DNA of 64,000 bases from Chryseobacterium sp. Tr-659 (GCF_011752975.1 NZ_VWWP01000002.1:496001-560000), one strand, 5' to 3'; numbered from the stretch's first letter, positions 45,518 through 55,610 are shown. Notes: a model not told the origin generated them from the sequence alone. Program-made: numbers and translations.

Positions 45518-47071
45518 ATGAAAACAAATCGATTTTTAGTAAGAGTAAGGCTCAAGGTCCTATTTCTTTTTACTTCTATTCTGATTGCTTCGAGCTCTTT
45601 TGTAAAGGCTCAGATTGCAGATCCTACGATTACTTCTTTATTTCAAAATTCATACAAATTGTATAAAGACATTCGAAAGCCGAACGGTATTTATCTTGAT
45701 GCCTTAGCATTAAATGGAGCAGGAGATAAACCCGCAGCTATTGTAGCCAACGGGATAGGCTTGATCTCACTTTGCATTGCGGATGCCATGTATCAGCAAA
45801 CCGGAGACCAGACCAACTGGGAAACCAATGCTGCAGATCTTGTTAACACAACGCTTCAGACATTTATTGATTTTAAAAATGCAGGAAAAACAAATTCTGC
45901 AGGCTTATTTTACCGATATTTTGATTATACTACCGGAAACCAGGAATGGTCCAGTGAATACAGTACAATTGATAATGCGATTTTTGCCATGGGAATTATC
46001 TACTGTAAAAATTATTTTGCTTCCAATCCTTCAATTGTTTCAAAGGCTAACACCCTTCTTAACGGAATGGATTATACCAAAGCAATTGGTGCTAATCAGA
46101 TCTATATGATTCTTGATCAGAATGGCAATGGAAGTGCTCCTACTATTCCTTTTAACGAATACATATTGGTTTCCTGGCTGGCTAAAAATGCGAGTTCCAG
46201 CAATCCCGGTTATGCAGCATCTCAAACATTTTGGAATACTTATTTTGCAGATCCGGTTACAGCCCCTGTTTCACGTGTCAATTACTGGGGACATGAGACC
46301 TTGTCAGACGGTCAGCACTGGCTGTCCAGTTTTATTCCTCAATTCACCTATTATTTCTGCAATTATTATAAAAATAATACCGCTTATATGAACTATTTTA
46401 CGAATGCTTTGAATAGTGATAAATTATACGCGCAAAATCTTGGTTTTAATGCATACGAATGGGGTGTGGGAGCAGGAGATATCCCTGGTGGAGGATATTC
46501 TGCTGATGCTGTAGAAAATAATCCCAACCGAATTATATCTCCTCATATTATAGCGGGTTTTATTCCGGTATATCCTCAAAGTAAAGCTAATTTGCTTAGT
46601 TTATATGGTAATGGTACAGGTCCTGCTGTTTACAGTTTGGCTTCAGATCCATCCAAAAAAGTACTTTGGAGATACCGCCAAAATAATACTGCCCTGAGAG
46701 CATCTTATATACAGGCGATAGATTTTTCCACCATGCTTTTTGGTTTGGCATCTCTGCCGGAGTACCTCGGAAACAATTGGTTCAATACTTATAACGTAAT
46801 TAGCAATTCGGATTTGGTACTCCATGCATCTGATCGATCATTGGAAAAAGAAAGTGTATTTTACAATTCATTACAAAAAACCATAGATATAAAGGATGTA
46901 AAGGGAGTAAAGCAAATTGAGATATACGGGCTGGACGGAAGGCTGCTGCACCAATTGTCGAGTTCTGAAAATAATATTTCCATCAGCACGAGTGCTTTCC
47001 AACAGTCTATTGTGCTAATAGTCATCAATACTTCTAAAAAAATAATAAAAAAGAAATTATCTCTTTATTGA
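45518..47071 (+). CDS. Secreted glycoamylase-like protein (GH144-type fold) with T9SS tail
   Basis: A 517-aa secreted protein with a long signal peptide (cleavage near VKA-Q). The body has the (alpha/alpha)6-barrel pattern of glycoamylase-like/GH144 proteins, for example EYSTIDNAIFAMGIIYCKNYF (compare the STxDTALL motif), PFNEYILVSWLAKN, NYWGHETLSD and the aromatic-rich NAYEWGVGAGD. The last 75 residues (from about 440) form a type IX secretion tail: EKESVFYN...VKQIEIYGLDGRLLHQL...KKLSLY. GH144 enzymes cleave beta-1,2-glucan; key residues cannot be checked here, so the substrate is open. Confidence 0.72.
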   Translation: MKTNRFLVRVRLKVLFLFTSILIASSSFVKAQIADPTITSLFQNSYKLYKDIRKPNGIYLDALALNGAGDKPAAIVANGIGLISLCIADAMYQQTGDQTNWETNAADLVNTTLQTFIDFKNAGKTNSAGLFYRYFDYTTGNQEWSSEYSTIDNAIFAMGIIYCKNYFASNPSIVSKANTLLNGMDYTKAIGANQIYMILDQNGNGSAPTIPFNEYILVSWLAKNASSSNPGYAASQTFWNTYFADPVTAPVSRVNYWGHETLSDGQHWLSSFIPQFTYYFCNYYKNNTAYMNYFTNALNSDKLYAQNLGFNAYEWGVGAGDIPGGGYSADAVENNPNRIISPHIIAGFIPVYPQSKANLLSLYGNGTGPAVYSLASDPSKKVLWRYRQNNTALRASYIQAIDFSTMLFGLASLPEYLGNNWFNTYNVISNSDLVLHASDRSLEKESVFYNSLQKTIDIKDVKGVKQIEIYGLDGRLLHQLSSSENNISISTSAFQQSIVLIVINTSKKIIKKKLSLY

Positions 47072-47100
47072 TTGTCTTTTAATCTTCATTACAACTTATG

Positions 47101-47138
47101 GGCACCATTTAATTTTACTATTGAATGGTGCTTTTTTT
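47101..47138 (+). terminator. Terminator after the T9SS protein gene
   Basis: GCACCATT (47102-47109) pairs with AATGGTGC (47124-47131), followed by a seven-T run. Confidence 0.82.
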
Positions 47139-47147
47139 AACCGGATA

Positions 47148-49037
47148 TTATTTATTCTCTAATTGATTATCTTCCATATTAGCATCTGCCGACAGCTCCG
47201 GAATGACTGAAATACTATGAATCAAAATACCGGACTCCTTAACGATCTTCCCGTGATCCGGATCTTCTTTCCATAGATCTGCCTTGAAATGAATCACTTC
47301 CTCAGTATTATCCGAGTATTTTATCTTAAGATCTCCGGACAAAGGCATTCCTCCTTTATTGGTTAAGTGAATCGTATTATTGTTTCCGGATCTCTCTATC
47401 TTACTGACTCCAATATCTGCATAATTGCCGGTAAAGAACCAACGATGCCAAAACCAGTTTAAATCCTGGTGGCTTATATCATTGAAACTGTTAAACATAT
47501 CCCATGGTGTAGGGTGTTTTCCTTTCCATCTTAGCAAAAATTCCTGCAGGCAGTCCGCAAAAACGTCCGGGCTCAGAAGATCCTGCAGTACCAGAAACCC
47601 GAGTGCTGTCTTTCCATACTGGTTTACCCTTACCAGATCACCTGTAAGTACATCGGAAGGAGTAATAATAGGAATATTGAAAAGACCATTTTTAGCCTTC
47701 ATCCACTTATTGATACGATATTTATAAATCATGGAATCGGCTGCTTTTTTATTCTGAAGATCATACCGTGTCAGTAGGGTCTCAGCAAAAGTAGCCCAGC
47801 CTTCATCCATAAATCCGTATCGGGTTTCATTAATTCCTGCCATAAAGGGTAAATACATATGTGCTATTTCATGTTCGGCAACATACCTTGTAAAATTAGG
47901 ATCTTCATCTGTTTCCACATTGGCCATCATGGGATATTCCATGCCATAGGTTCCCTGAAAAACCGTCATTTTTTCAAATGGAAAATTGAGTTTAGGTAAA
48001 TAGGAATGAAGCCATGAAATGGTATTTTTTGTAAATCCTACCATTTGCTTAAAATCTTTCGCTTCATTTGGGTAGGCGGACTGAACACTTATGTTTTTCC
48101 CATTCACAGCTTTCAAAGACATACTTGAGGCATCCCAGTTGTACCGATCTGTGATCAGATAAGCAACATCTGCAATATTTTGGGAAGAAAAGCGCCATGT
48201 ATTCAATATTTTTTGACGGGTAATCTTTCCTGACTTCATTTCTGCTGCCGTCGCTATATTGATTACAGACTCCGTATTATAAGATTTATTATATTTTAAT
48301 AAGGCCTGCTGAGAAAGATTTTCTGAAGGATTAAGAAAATCTCCTGTTCCCAGCACAATAAAGTTTTTAGGAACATTAATGCTGACTTCATAATCATTAA
48401 AATCACTGTAAAATTCCTGCAGATCAACAAACTGCATCTGGTCCCACCCCTGATAGTCATCATATACAGCTATTTTAGGATAGAAATAAGCAAGAATAAA
48501 ACTTGTCGGATTAAGGCTTCCTTCTCTGCTGTCTATAGCAGGGGATATATCATATTGCCAGTTTATATTCAGCTTTACAGAATCTCCAGGAATTAGTTTT
48601 CTGGGAAGGGGAATCATGGTACTGGTGAAAACATCCTCTTCATTTTTCCAGTCTGCTTTTTTTCCGTCAATACTTATATTATGGATCTGGATTCCTTTTG
48701 AAAGCTTTTCGGATTCCGAACCAAAGGCTCTTGGTGCTCCCGGCTTATGCACATTCAATATGAGCTTTAATCCTATTTTTTCTAAAACATCAGGACTGTT
48801 GTTATAATAGGTTATGGTTTCATAACCTTCAATTTTTTTGGATGGAGGCTTAACGGTAATATTAATTTTATATTTTCCTTTGTTCTGCCAGTATTTAACC
48901 CCTGGTTTTCCGTCCGGACTCCGTTGTTCTTTTACATAGGAATCCTCAAGCAATTTAGGCATCGGAAGTTTTTGTCCCAAGGCAATATCAAAAAAATGAA
49001 AACAACATAAAGCAAAAAGAGTAACTATGGGTCTCAT
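47148..49037 (-). CDS. M1 family metallopeptidase
   Basis: A 629-aa secreted aminopeptidase with a signal peptide (1-21). Zinc site HExxH-x18-E: His389, Glu390, His393 and Glu412 (HEIAH...MDEGW). The exopeptidase-type motif upstream reads YGMEYP instead of GAMEN. The N-terminal beta-domain (about 45-250) precedes the thermolysin-like domain, and a C-terminal part holds NWFWHRWFFTGNYADI. Cleaves N-terminal residues from peptides in the periplasm or outer envelope. Confidence 0.92.
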   Translation of the reverse strand: MRPIVTLFALCCFHFFDIALGQKLPMPKLLEDSYVKEQRSPDGKPGVKYWQNKGKYKINITVKPPSKKIEGYETITYYNNSPDVLEKIGLKLILNVHKPGAPRAFGSESEKLSKGIQIHNISIDGKKADWKNEEDVFTSTMIPLPRKLIPGDSVKLNINWQYDISPAIDSREGSLNPTSFILAYFYPKIAVYDDYQGWDQMQFVDLQEFYSDFNDYEVSINVPKNFIVLGTGDFLNPSENLSQQALLKYNKSYNTESVINIATAAEMKSGKITRQKILNTWRFSSQNIADVAYLITDRYNWDASSMSLKAVNGKNISVQSAYPNEAKDFKQMVGFTKNTISWLHSYLPKLNFPFEKMTVFQGTYGMEYPMMANVETDEDPNFTRYVAEHEIAHMYLPFMAGINETRYGFMDEGWATFAETLLTRYDLQNKKAADSMIYKYRINKWMKAKNGLFNIPIITPSDVLTGDLVRVNQYGKTALGFLVLQDLLSPDVFADCLQEFLLRWKGKHPTPWDMFNSFNDISHQDLNWFWHRWFFTGNYADIGVSKIERSGNNNTIHLTNKGGMPLSGDLKIKYSDNTEEVIHFKADLWKEDPDHGKIVKESGILIHSISVIPELSADANMEDNQLENK

Positions 49038-49194
49038 GGAAAAATATTTTTACAGGTTATTACTTTATTCTTTTCATTATTAGAAGAATAAAAACGGAAA
49101 ATGTTACAGAATACTACTTTTTAAGTTTAAAATTAAAATAGATATTTAGAAAGAACCCTTTGTTTTAGCTGTATTCATTATCTCTATTTATACG

Positions 49195-49998
49195 TTATAC
49201 GACTTTTGCCTTCCGTACAATCTTCGCCAATAATCCGGGAAAAAATCTTTTAAGGTAGGCTCCCATTACTTCTTTACCACCAATTGCCTTTTGATTTTTC
49301 TTTTTTCTGATGGCATTAAGCATTTTTTTAGCAAAAACATCGGCTGGCATTCCTTTTTGCGTGGCATCATCCATGGTACCTTGTGATGAACCGTCTCCGA
49401 TAACTGCATGAATCGAAATATTAGTTTGAATAAATCCCGGACAAATAATAGTAATATCTATATTCTTATCGTATAGTTCTGCTCTTACAGCATCAAAAAA
49501 ACCATGTAAAGCATGTTTCGCGGCAGCATAACCACTGCGCATTGGTGCTCCGAATATTCCCATCAGACTGGAGACAACAGCAATCTGGCCCCCTCCATTT
49601 TTTATCATATGAGGAATGACTGCTTTCGTTAGGGCAACGGTTCCTATATAATCAATATCCATAAGGCGTTTATCTACCTCTATATCTGTTTCCAGAGCCA
49701 AAGAACGTTGAGACAATCCCGCATTATTAATAAGAATATCAACCTTCCCGAATTTTTCTATGGCTTTAGAGGCAATCCCAGGCATATCTTTATAATTTGC
49801 AAGATCCATAGGAACTACCGAGTACCGTTCAGAGCTCAATCCTGCATTTTCAGCCACGGTGTAAAGCTGGTTTTCCTTCCGTGAAGAAAGAATGATTCTG
49901 GCTTTACTATTTGCTGCCAATTCATTCACCAATGCTTCTCCGATTCCTGATGATGCTCCTGTAATCCAAATGACTTTATCATCAAAATAACTGCTCAT
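49195..49998 (-). CDS. Short-chain dehydrogenase/reductase
   Basis: A 267-aa SDR; the ATG at 49998 is preferred to the TTG at 50007. Cofactor motif TGASSGIG (residues 13-20), NNAG (NILINNAGL region, about 91-94) and catalytic Ser...Tyr157-x3-Lys161 (YAAAK). The C-terminus is basic (ARKAKVV). Follows the FAD dehydrogenase gene by 12 bp, suggesting that the two act on the same hydrophobic or steroid-like substrate class. Confidence 0.9.
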   Translation of the reverse strand: MSSYFDDKVIWITGASSGIGEALVNELAANSKARIILSSRKENQLYTVAENAGLSSERYSVVPMDLANYKDMPGIASKAIEKFGKVDILINNAGLSQRSLALETDIEVDKRLMDIDYIGTVALTKAVIPHMIKNGGGQIAVVSSLMGIFGAPMRSGYAAAKHALHGFFDAVRAELYDKNIDITIICPGFIQTNISIHAVIGDGSSQGTMDDATQKGMPADVFAKKMLNAIRKKKNQKAIGGKEVMGAYLKRFFPGLLAKIVRKAKVV

Positions 49999-50010
49999 AC
50001 TATTCAATTT

Positions 50011-51672
50011 TTATTTTAGACCGGCAATATATTTTCCTGCTTTCATTCCGGAAAAAATACATCCGCCAAGGAAAGTTCCTTCCAGAGCACGATATCCGTG
50101 CATTCCGCCGCCTCCGAAGCCTGCTGCCTCGCCTGCAGCGTACAATCCTTCAATAATGCTGTCGTCTTCTCTTAAAACCTGTCCGTTAAGATTAGTTTTT
50201 ATTCCGCCTAAAGTTTTACGGGTTAGGATATTAAGTCTTACAGCGATCAAAGGTCCGTTTTCCGGGGCCAATATTTTATGCGGAGCGGCAACACGTCCTA
50301 ATTTGTCACCAAGATAATTGCGTGTACTTCTTATATAATTTACCTGGGTATCTTTTGAAAACTTATTGTCTAATTCTCTGTCGCGGGCTTCGATCTGAGA
50401 TTTTATTTTTTCATAATCTAAAAGGTTATCACCGGATAGTTCATTCATTCTATAGACCAGATCTTCCAGATTATCTGATACGATAAAATCTTTTCCGTAT
50501 TCTTTAAATGCTTCTACCGGCCCGGGAGCTTTTTTGCCAAATATTCTTTTCAGAAACAAAGGATAATCTTTATTGGTGATATCCGGATTCTGCTCTGAAC
50601 CTGAAAGTGCAAATTCTTTCTTAATAATCTTTTGGGTAAGAATAAACCATGAATAAGAATATCCTGTTTCCTGTATATATTTTAAAGTTCCTAATGTATC
50701 AAATCCAGGGAGAAAAGGAGCGGGGAGACGCTTTCCTTTAGCATCAAACCAAAGAGAAGAAGGCCCCGGCAATATTCTGATCCCATGATTTGGCCAGATC
50801 GGATCCCAGTTCTGTAATCCCTCCGTATAATGCCACATTCTGTCACGATTGATGATATCAGCGCCGGAACTTTCTGCAATTCCGATCATTTTACCATCTA
50901 CATAAGCAGGCACTCCGCACACCATATCTTCAGGAGCTTTTCCAAGCCTTTCAGGCCAGTTTTTCCGTACCAGATCATGATTGGCACCAATTCCTCCGGA
51001 AGCTATGATAATATTTGGAACACTGTATTCAAATTGAGAAATTATATTCCGGTTTGTAGCAGCTCCTCTTTCTTTGTTATCGTTTTCAAGAATATCTCCT
51101 TTAACGCCTTTTATCTTTCCGTTTTCTATGATGAGGTCTGTTACCCTATGTCTGAATTTCATCTGCAAAAGCCCTTTTTCTTTAGCCTGATATGCTTTTT
51201 CTACAAATGGTTTTACAACTCCGGTTCCGGTTCCCCAACTGACATGAAAACGAGGCACTGAATTTCCGTGACCTGCAGCAGATCCGTCACCGCGCTCAGC
51301 CCAGCCCACCATAAACATGAGCTTGATTCCCAGTTTTGAAATATAATTGTACTTCTCACCGGCCGCAAATTTCAGATAGGCTTCCGCCCATTGACGAGGC
51401 CAGTAATCTTCTTTACGATCAAAGCCTGCCGTACCTTTCCAATCTTGCAGAGCAAGCTCATAAGAGTCCTTGATTCCCATTCTTCGCTGTTGGGGTGAAT
51501 TGATCAGAAACAAACCTCCGAATGACCAGAATGCCTGTCCACCAATATTCTGTTCAGTCTCTTGGTCTAACAGCAAGACTTTTTTTCCGACGTTGGTAAT
51601 TTCCATTGCAGCAGTGAGCCCTGCCAATCCGGTTCCTATAATAATTGCATCAGGCTGGAAATTTTCTTCCAT
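50011..51672 (-). CDS. FAD-binding dehydrogenase, KsdD/fumarate-reductase-like
   Basis: A 553-aa flavoprotein. FAD motif IIGTGLAGLTAA (about 11-22) and the C-terminal GLYAAGEAAGFGGGGMHGYRALEGTFLGG typical of the family of FAD-binding dehydrogenases that includes 3-ketosteroid delta-1-dehydrogenases. The central substrate domain contains YWPRQWAEAYLKFAAGEK and GWAERG. The true substrate is unknown. First gene of a two-gene unit with the SDR. Confidence 0.87.
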   Translation of the reverse strand: MEENFQPDAIIIGTGLAGLTAAMEITNVGKKVLLLDQETEQNIGGQAFWSFGGLFLINSPQQRRMGIKDSYELALQDWKGTAGFDRKEDYWPRQWAEAYLKFAAGEKYNYISKLGIKLMFMVGWAERGDGSAAGHGNSVPRFHVSWGTGTGVVKPFVEKAYQAKEKGLLQMKFRHRVTDLIIENGKIKGVKGDILENDNKERGAATNRNIISQFEYSVPNIIIASGGIGANHDLVRKNWPERLGKAPEDMVCGVPAYVDGKMIGIAESSGADIINRDRMWHYTEGLQNWDPIWPNHGIRILPGPSSLWFDAKGKRLPAPFLPGFDTLGTLKYIQETGYSYSWFILTQKIIKKEFALSGSEQNPDITNKDYPLFLKRIFGKKAPGPVEAFKEYGKDFIVSDNLEDLVYRMNELSGDNLLDYEKIKSQIEARDRELDNKFSKDTQVNYIRSTRNYLGDKLGRVAAPHKILAPENGPLIAVRLNILTRKTLGGIKTNLNGQVLREDDSIIEGLYAAGEAAGFGGGGMHGYRALEGTFLGGCIFSGMKAGKYIAGLK

Positions 51673-51827
51673 TTTTAAAGGATTTATATTGAATGATACT
51701 TACTATAAATGTATAAAATATTTAAAGTCAAACGAATATAAACCAGTAAAATATTCAATATTACATCATTTTAAAACGCTTCTTTAAGAATTTATTTATA
51801 GTTTTACCTTCCACACAAAACAAAATA

Positions 51828-52112
51828 ATGAAAGAAACCAGTAAATATCGGGCTTTTGCTGTGTCAAAAGACGGAACACGTGAGCTCATTGATGCAGAAT
51901 TTATTATCATAGAGCTTGAGGAAGAGGAAATTGAAATTTCGCTGGAACCACTGCATCCTGTCTTCCAGGGAAAATTAACTCTGGTTACCGGATCAGCTAT
52001 GCAAAGCAGAGAAGAGGAAATGTTAGCAGGAACACGATTGGTCATAGAACCCGGAGCCTCAAATGTGCTCCATATAACGCCAAAAAAAACTGATTTTCGC
52101 GATAACAGCTAA
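51828..52112 (+). CDS. Hypothetical protein
   Basis: A 94-aa soluble protein without signal peptide or membrane segment. The sequence is rich in beta-type residues with an acidic stretch (ELEEEEIEISLE, residues 29-40) and no motif I recognise. Divergent from the FAD dehydrogenase gene and 62 bp before the rhodanese gene. Confidence 0.62.
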   Translation: MKETSKYRAFAVSKDGTRELIDAEFIIIELEEEEIEISLEPLHPVFQGKLTLVTGSAMQSREEEMLAGTRLVIEPGASNVLHITPKKTDFRDNS

Positions 52113-52174
52113 TTTTCCCGCCTTCAGTACAGATACCTCATCAAAACATTTTTATATTTGTGAAAAATAGAAGT

Positions 52175-52603
52175 ATGAAGTATTTGTTTATTATGGTTTG
52201 CTTTGTCTGCTCCATTTTCAGTCAGGCACAGCAGAAACAAGATCCATGGAAAGACAGCCAGCTGATGGATCCCGCGCTGCTGGCTTCCAGAATTGTGAAG
52301 AATAAAGTAAAAGATCTGGTGATCATTTCAGTGGGGCCTGAGGCCATCATCAAAGGTTCAGTAGACATAGGACCTACTCATGAGCCCGAAAATCTGGAAA
52401 AATTAAGAAATTATCTTAAAAATGTACCTAAGGATAAAGAAATTGTGATTTATTGCGGATGCTGTCCGTTTGTAAAATGTCCGAATATACGTCCGGCATT
52501 CGGATTACTGATGGAAATGGGCTTTAAGAATGCTAAGCTTCTGAATCTTCCGAAAAACATAAAAACTGACTGGCTAGACAAAGATTATCCAACAAATGAT
52601 TAA
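52175..52603 (+). CDS. Secreted rhodanese-like protein
   Basis: A 142-aa protein; the ATG at 52175 gives a good signal peptide (MKYLFIMVCF...SQA), whereas the longer frame uses GTG. The rhodanese active-site loop is YCGCCPFVKCPNIRPA with several cysteines, more than the single one usual for sulfurtransferases, so redox or metal roles are also possible. Its stop overlaps the start of the thioredoxin-like gene by 8 bp. Confidence 0.82.
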   Translation: MKYLFIMVCFVCSIFSQAQQKQDPWKDSQLMDPALLASRIVKNKVKDLVIISVGPEAIIKGSVDIGPTHEPENLEKLRNYLKNVPKDKEIVIYCGCCPFVKCPNIRPAFGLLMEMGFKNAKLLNLPKNIKTDWLDKDYPTND

Positions 52604-53108
52604 TATGAAGACTTGTTTTACCGTATTATTTTTAATCGCTTTTTCAGGATGTATTTTGGCTCAAAATAAAATACAGACAGGGAAAAAGGCTCCGGAGATT
52701 ACAATGATGAAGGCAGACGGAACTTCTTTTTCGCTTTCCACCTTAAAAGGAAAACTGGTACTGATTGATTTTTGGGCGACCTGGTGTGCTCCATGTGTAG
52801 AAGAACAGCCTATGCTGAAAACACTGTACGAAACTTATGCCGGTCAGGTAAAAAACAATAAATTTGAAATTCTAGGTGTTTCTTTGGATAAAAACAAAGA
52901 AAGCTGGCAAAAAGCAATTGAAAGGTTCAATATCGATTGGATTCAGATCAGTGATTTGAAATTCTGGAAAAGCCCTGTCGCAAAAACATACGAAGTTGAT
53001 GAACTTCCTTTTAATATTATTATTGACGGAGAAGGAACAATCTTAGCAAAAAACCTTCATGGCAAGGATCTGGAGGAATTTTTAAAGAAGAATTTATCTC
53101 AAAATTAA
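52596..53108 (+). CDS. TlpA-family thioredoxin-like protein
   Basis: A 170-aa periplasmic thiol-disulfide protein. The signal sequence (1-23) is followed by a thioredoxin fold with the active site WCAPC (C64, C67) and the cis-proline region YEVDELPFNIIID. TlpA/ResA-type proteins reduce or transfer disulfides, for example to cytochrome c or copper proteins. The ATG at 52605 is an equally good start. Translationally coupled to the rhodanese gene, which suggests joint work on sulfur or thiol redox chemistry. Confidence 0.9.
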   Translation: MINMKTCFTVLFLIAFSGCILAQNKIQTGKKAPEITMMKADGTSFSLSTLKGKLVLIDFWATWCAPCVEEQPMLKTLYETYAGQVKNNKFEILGVSLDKNKESWQKAIERFNIDWIQISDLKFWKSPVAKTYEVDELPFNIIIDGEGTILAKNLHGKDLEEFLKKNLSQN

Positions 53109-53133
53109 GATCAGGATATCTTATAAATATTTT

Positions 53134-53171
53134 AAAGAGTAGTAATTTATTTACTGCTCTTTAATTTTTTA
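53134..53171 (+). terminator. Terminator after the TlpA-like gene
   Basis: AAAGAG-T-AGTAA pairs with TTACT-G-CTCTTT (one wobble) around a 5-nt loop, followed by a T run. Confidence 0.83.
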
Positions 53172-53251
53172 TTTATTTTTTTATATACATTTCAAAGTAA
53201 TTGATATACTATACAAAGCGGTCTTTTTTCTGCCTTCATAGTTTTGGGATC

Positions 53252-53644
53252 ATGAAAAAAAACTTTTACCTCCGTATTGCACTGTCAGTCATTCTGCTGA
53301 TGCATAGTGTAATTTCCATTTTCAGTGGAGATGTCAACAATTTCGGGCGTTTTTATCTGGATACAATAGGTTTCAGTCCATTAGGAATTTATATAGCCTG
53401 GGCTGTGAAACTCACTCATCTTCTTTCTGTACCGCTTATTTGGATAGACCGGTTTATAAAACCCGTAGCTATCTGTAATATTCTGATCTTAGCTTTTGGA
53501 ATCTATTATGTTCACCGGCAGAATGGATGGTTTGTAGTAGGAGGTGGAACCAACGGCATTGAATTCAATGTTCTGCTGATCTTTAGTCTTTTCAATCTTA
53601 TATATCCTGAAGTTTGCTTCAAAAAACAACAAAAACCTCTCTGA
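53252..53644 (+). CDS. DoxX-like membrane protein
   Basis: A 130-aa protein beginning at the ATG at 53252 (the longer frame starts with TTG). Four transmembrane helices, with GTNGIEFNVLLI near the third or fourth helix, match the DoxX-like family. Family members are associated with redox or thiol stress in other bacteria; role here unknown. Confidence 0.78.
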   Translation: MKKNFYLRIALSVILLMHSVISIFSGDVNNFGRFYLDTIGFSPLGIYIAWAVKLTHLLSVPLIWIDRFIKPVAICNILILAFGIYYVHRQNGWFVVGGGTNGIEFNVLLIFSLFNLIYPEVCFKKQQKPL

Positions 53645-53694
53645 AAAGTTATCATTACAACAAAATATTTCAATTGGATACCTAAGAATTCCTA

Positions 53695-53745
53695 TCCTCT
53701 GGAAGGGTGGTAAAAATTCAAAGATTTTTTGACGTGGTGATTAAT
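53695..53745. repeat. Possible interspersed palindromic element
   Basis: CCTCTGGAAGGGTGG followed by AAAAATTCAAAGATTTTT (a small hairpin) and GACGTGGTG. It resembles intergenic repeats I recall from other Bacteroidetes genomes; only this degenerate copy and the core at 55671-55697 are in the window. Confidence 0.4.
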
Positions 53746-53854
53746 AGTGTTCTTCTATTTCAGCTGTTCATAGACTAAAACCTTAATTTCATAGCCTTTA
53801 TATTTTTATATTTGAATGAACAATAGTACTTTGTACTTTTAAATCATCATAAAT

Positions 53855-54928
53855 TTGAAATCAGAAGGAAAATCTAAGTTGCAGGTTCACTTGCTTTTTT
53901 GGCTCCTGTATTATATTCTGGAAGTTTATCTGGACTTCTATTGGTCCAGGTATCAGTTTCCGGATTTCAAATGGGAGATAAGGCTTCAAAATACGCTCAT
54001 TTTAGAGTTGGGTTACCTGCTGATCAAAATGCCGCTTGGTTATGCCTTGTTATATGTATATGAAAAGGTTCATTTCAGGAGCTTTCTCAAATATATCCTT
54101 TATATTCTTATTGTCATTCTTGCAGTTCTGGGGCATAGATTCTTCACGCATTATATTATTTATCCTTATATCTATGAGGCTACGGAAACCCTTGATGGGA
54201 AACAGCCATCCGGCTATATCAACGGTTTAGTTGCATTCAACTCTTTTATGGACCTTATTTTTATGGTTGGTCTCGTCTTTGGAGTTGAGATCACAAGACA
54301 AAAAAATCTTCTGAAAGAGCAGCTTTCTCAATTAAAATCAGAAAAACTGGACCAGGAGCTTACCATGCTGAAAGCCCAGATTAATCCTCATTTTCTGTTC
54401 AATACGCTTAATAATATTTATGGGATGGCTCTAAAAAAAGCAGATGAAACTCCGGATGTCATTCTTCAGCTTGCAAAGGTAATGCGTTATAATATTTATG
54501 AAGCGGCAGAAAAGAATATTTCCATTGCAAAAGATATTGATAACATAAAGGATTTTATACAGATTCAGAAAATCCGCCATCGTGATCTTACTGTACATTT
54601 AACAGAAGATATTGACAATCCTTCACAGGAGATTTCACCGCTTATATTGATACAATTTGTTGAAAATGCCTTTAAACATGGTATTTCAGAAAGTCTGGGA
54701 GAAACATTCATCAATATTGATATCCAGCTTAAAAATGGTATTCTCACATATTTTATTGAAAATTCCATAGAAGAAAAGCTCCACGAGCATTCTACTAAAA
54801 TAGGCCTGAAAAATATTCGCCGGCAGCTTGAGCTGCTATATCCCAAGCATATTCTCGCTGTTGAAAATAAAAGTAACCGATACATTGTACAACTAACGAT
54901 AGACTTCCATGACACATCCAACCTCTAA
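53855..54928 (+). CDS. LytS/YehU-type sensor histidine kinase
   Basis: A 357-aa kinase starting with TTG; no better start is in frame. Four transmembrane segments (about residues 11-29, 47-69, 78-98 and 124-146) precede a coiled segment and the HisKA-like LKAQINPHFLFNTLNNIYG (His179). The ATPase half ends with IGLKNIRRQLELLY. Works with the LytTR regulator whose gene it overlaps by 20 bp. The SusC/SusD pair downstream may be its target. Confidence 0.9.
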   Translation: MKSEGKSKLQVHLLFWLLYYILEVYLDFYWSRYQFPDFKWEIRLQNTLILELGYLLIKMPLGYALLYVYEKVHFRSFLKYILYILIVILAVLGHRFFTHYIIYPYIYEATETLDGKQPSGYINGLVAFNSFMDLIFMVGLVFGVEITRQKNLLKEQLSQLKSEKLDQELTMLKAQINPHFLFNTLNNIYGMALKKADETPDVILQLAKVMRYNIYEAAEKNISIAKDIDNIKDFIQIQKIRHRDLTVHLTEDIDNPSQEISPLILIQFVENAFKHGISESLGETFINIDIQLKNGILTYFIENSIEEKLHEHSTKIGLKNIRRQLELLYPKHILAVENKSNRYIVQLTIDFHDTSNL

Positions 54929-55610
54929 AAAGTATAATTGCATAATTGTTGAAGACGAGCCTATTGCTGCAGAAATTCTGGAAAGTTTTATTAGCAGAGA
55001 TGCTGAGCTTAATCTTGTAGGAAAATGTGCAGATGCGGTATATGCCAGCAGTCTTTTAAGTATTCATCATGTAGATCTGATGTTTCTGGATCTGCATCTT
55101 CCCGTGGTAAAAGGTTTTGATTTTCTGAGAAAACTAAAAAATCCGCCATTAGTTGTTGTAACCACTGCTTATCATCAATATGCTGTGGAAGGTTATGAAC
55201 TTGATATTGTAGATTATTTAATGAAGCCCATTCCTTATGACCGTTTTCTTACTGCCATAGGAAAATTTAAATATTTAATGGGAGCGGAAGAGGCTTTGCT
55301 GGAAATATCCGAACGTGATTATATCTTCATCAACAGTGGTAAAAAACAGGTTAAAATCATTTTGCAGGATATCTTTTATATTGAAAGCTTAAGAGAATAC
55401 ATTAATATCCATACAAAAACAGAAACATTTACCTTTAAAATGCCTATCAGTAAAATGGAGGAAAGTTTAAATCCGAAAATGTTTGTACGTATTCATAAAT
55501 CCTATATTATTTCCAGATCCAAGATTGAAATAAAATCAGCAGCTTTTATCCAGATTAACGGGAAAAAACTCCCGATTGGAAGAACGTATAAGGCTTCAAT
55601 AGAGCTTTAA
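54909..55610 (+). CDS. LytTR-family response regulator
   Basis: A 233-aa regulator: receiver domain with Asp61 (FLDLHLP) and Lys in MKPIPYDRF, then a LytTR DNA-binding domain (about 130-233: IFINSGKKQVKI, YIESLREYINIHT, FVRIHKSYIISRSKI). Overlaps the kinase gene, so both are one unit. A palindrome upstream of the SusC gene (55859-55873) is a candidate site. Confidence 0.93.
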   Translation: MTHPTSKKYNCIIVEDEPIAAEILESFISRDAELNLVGKCADAVYASSLLSIHHVDLMFLDLHLPVVKGFDFLRKLKNPPLVVVTTAYHQYAVEGYELDIVDYLMKPIPYDRFLTAIGKFKYLMGAEEALLEISERDYIFINSGKKQVKIILQDIFYIESLREYINIHTKTETFTFKMPISKMEESLNPKMFVRIHKSYIISRSKIEIKSAAFIQINGKKLPIGRTYKASIEL

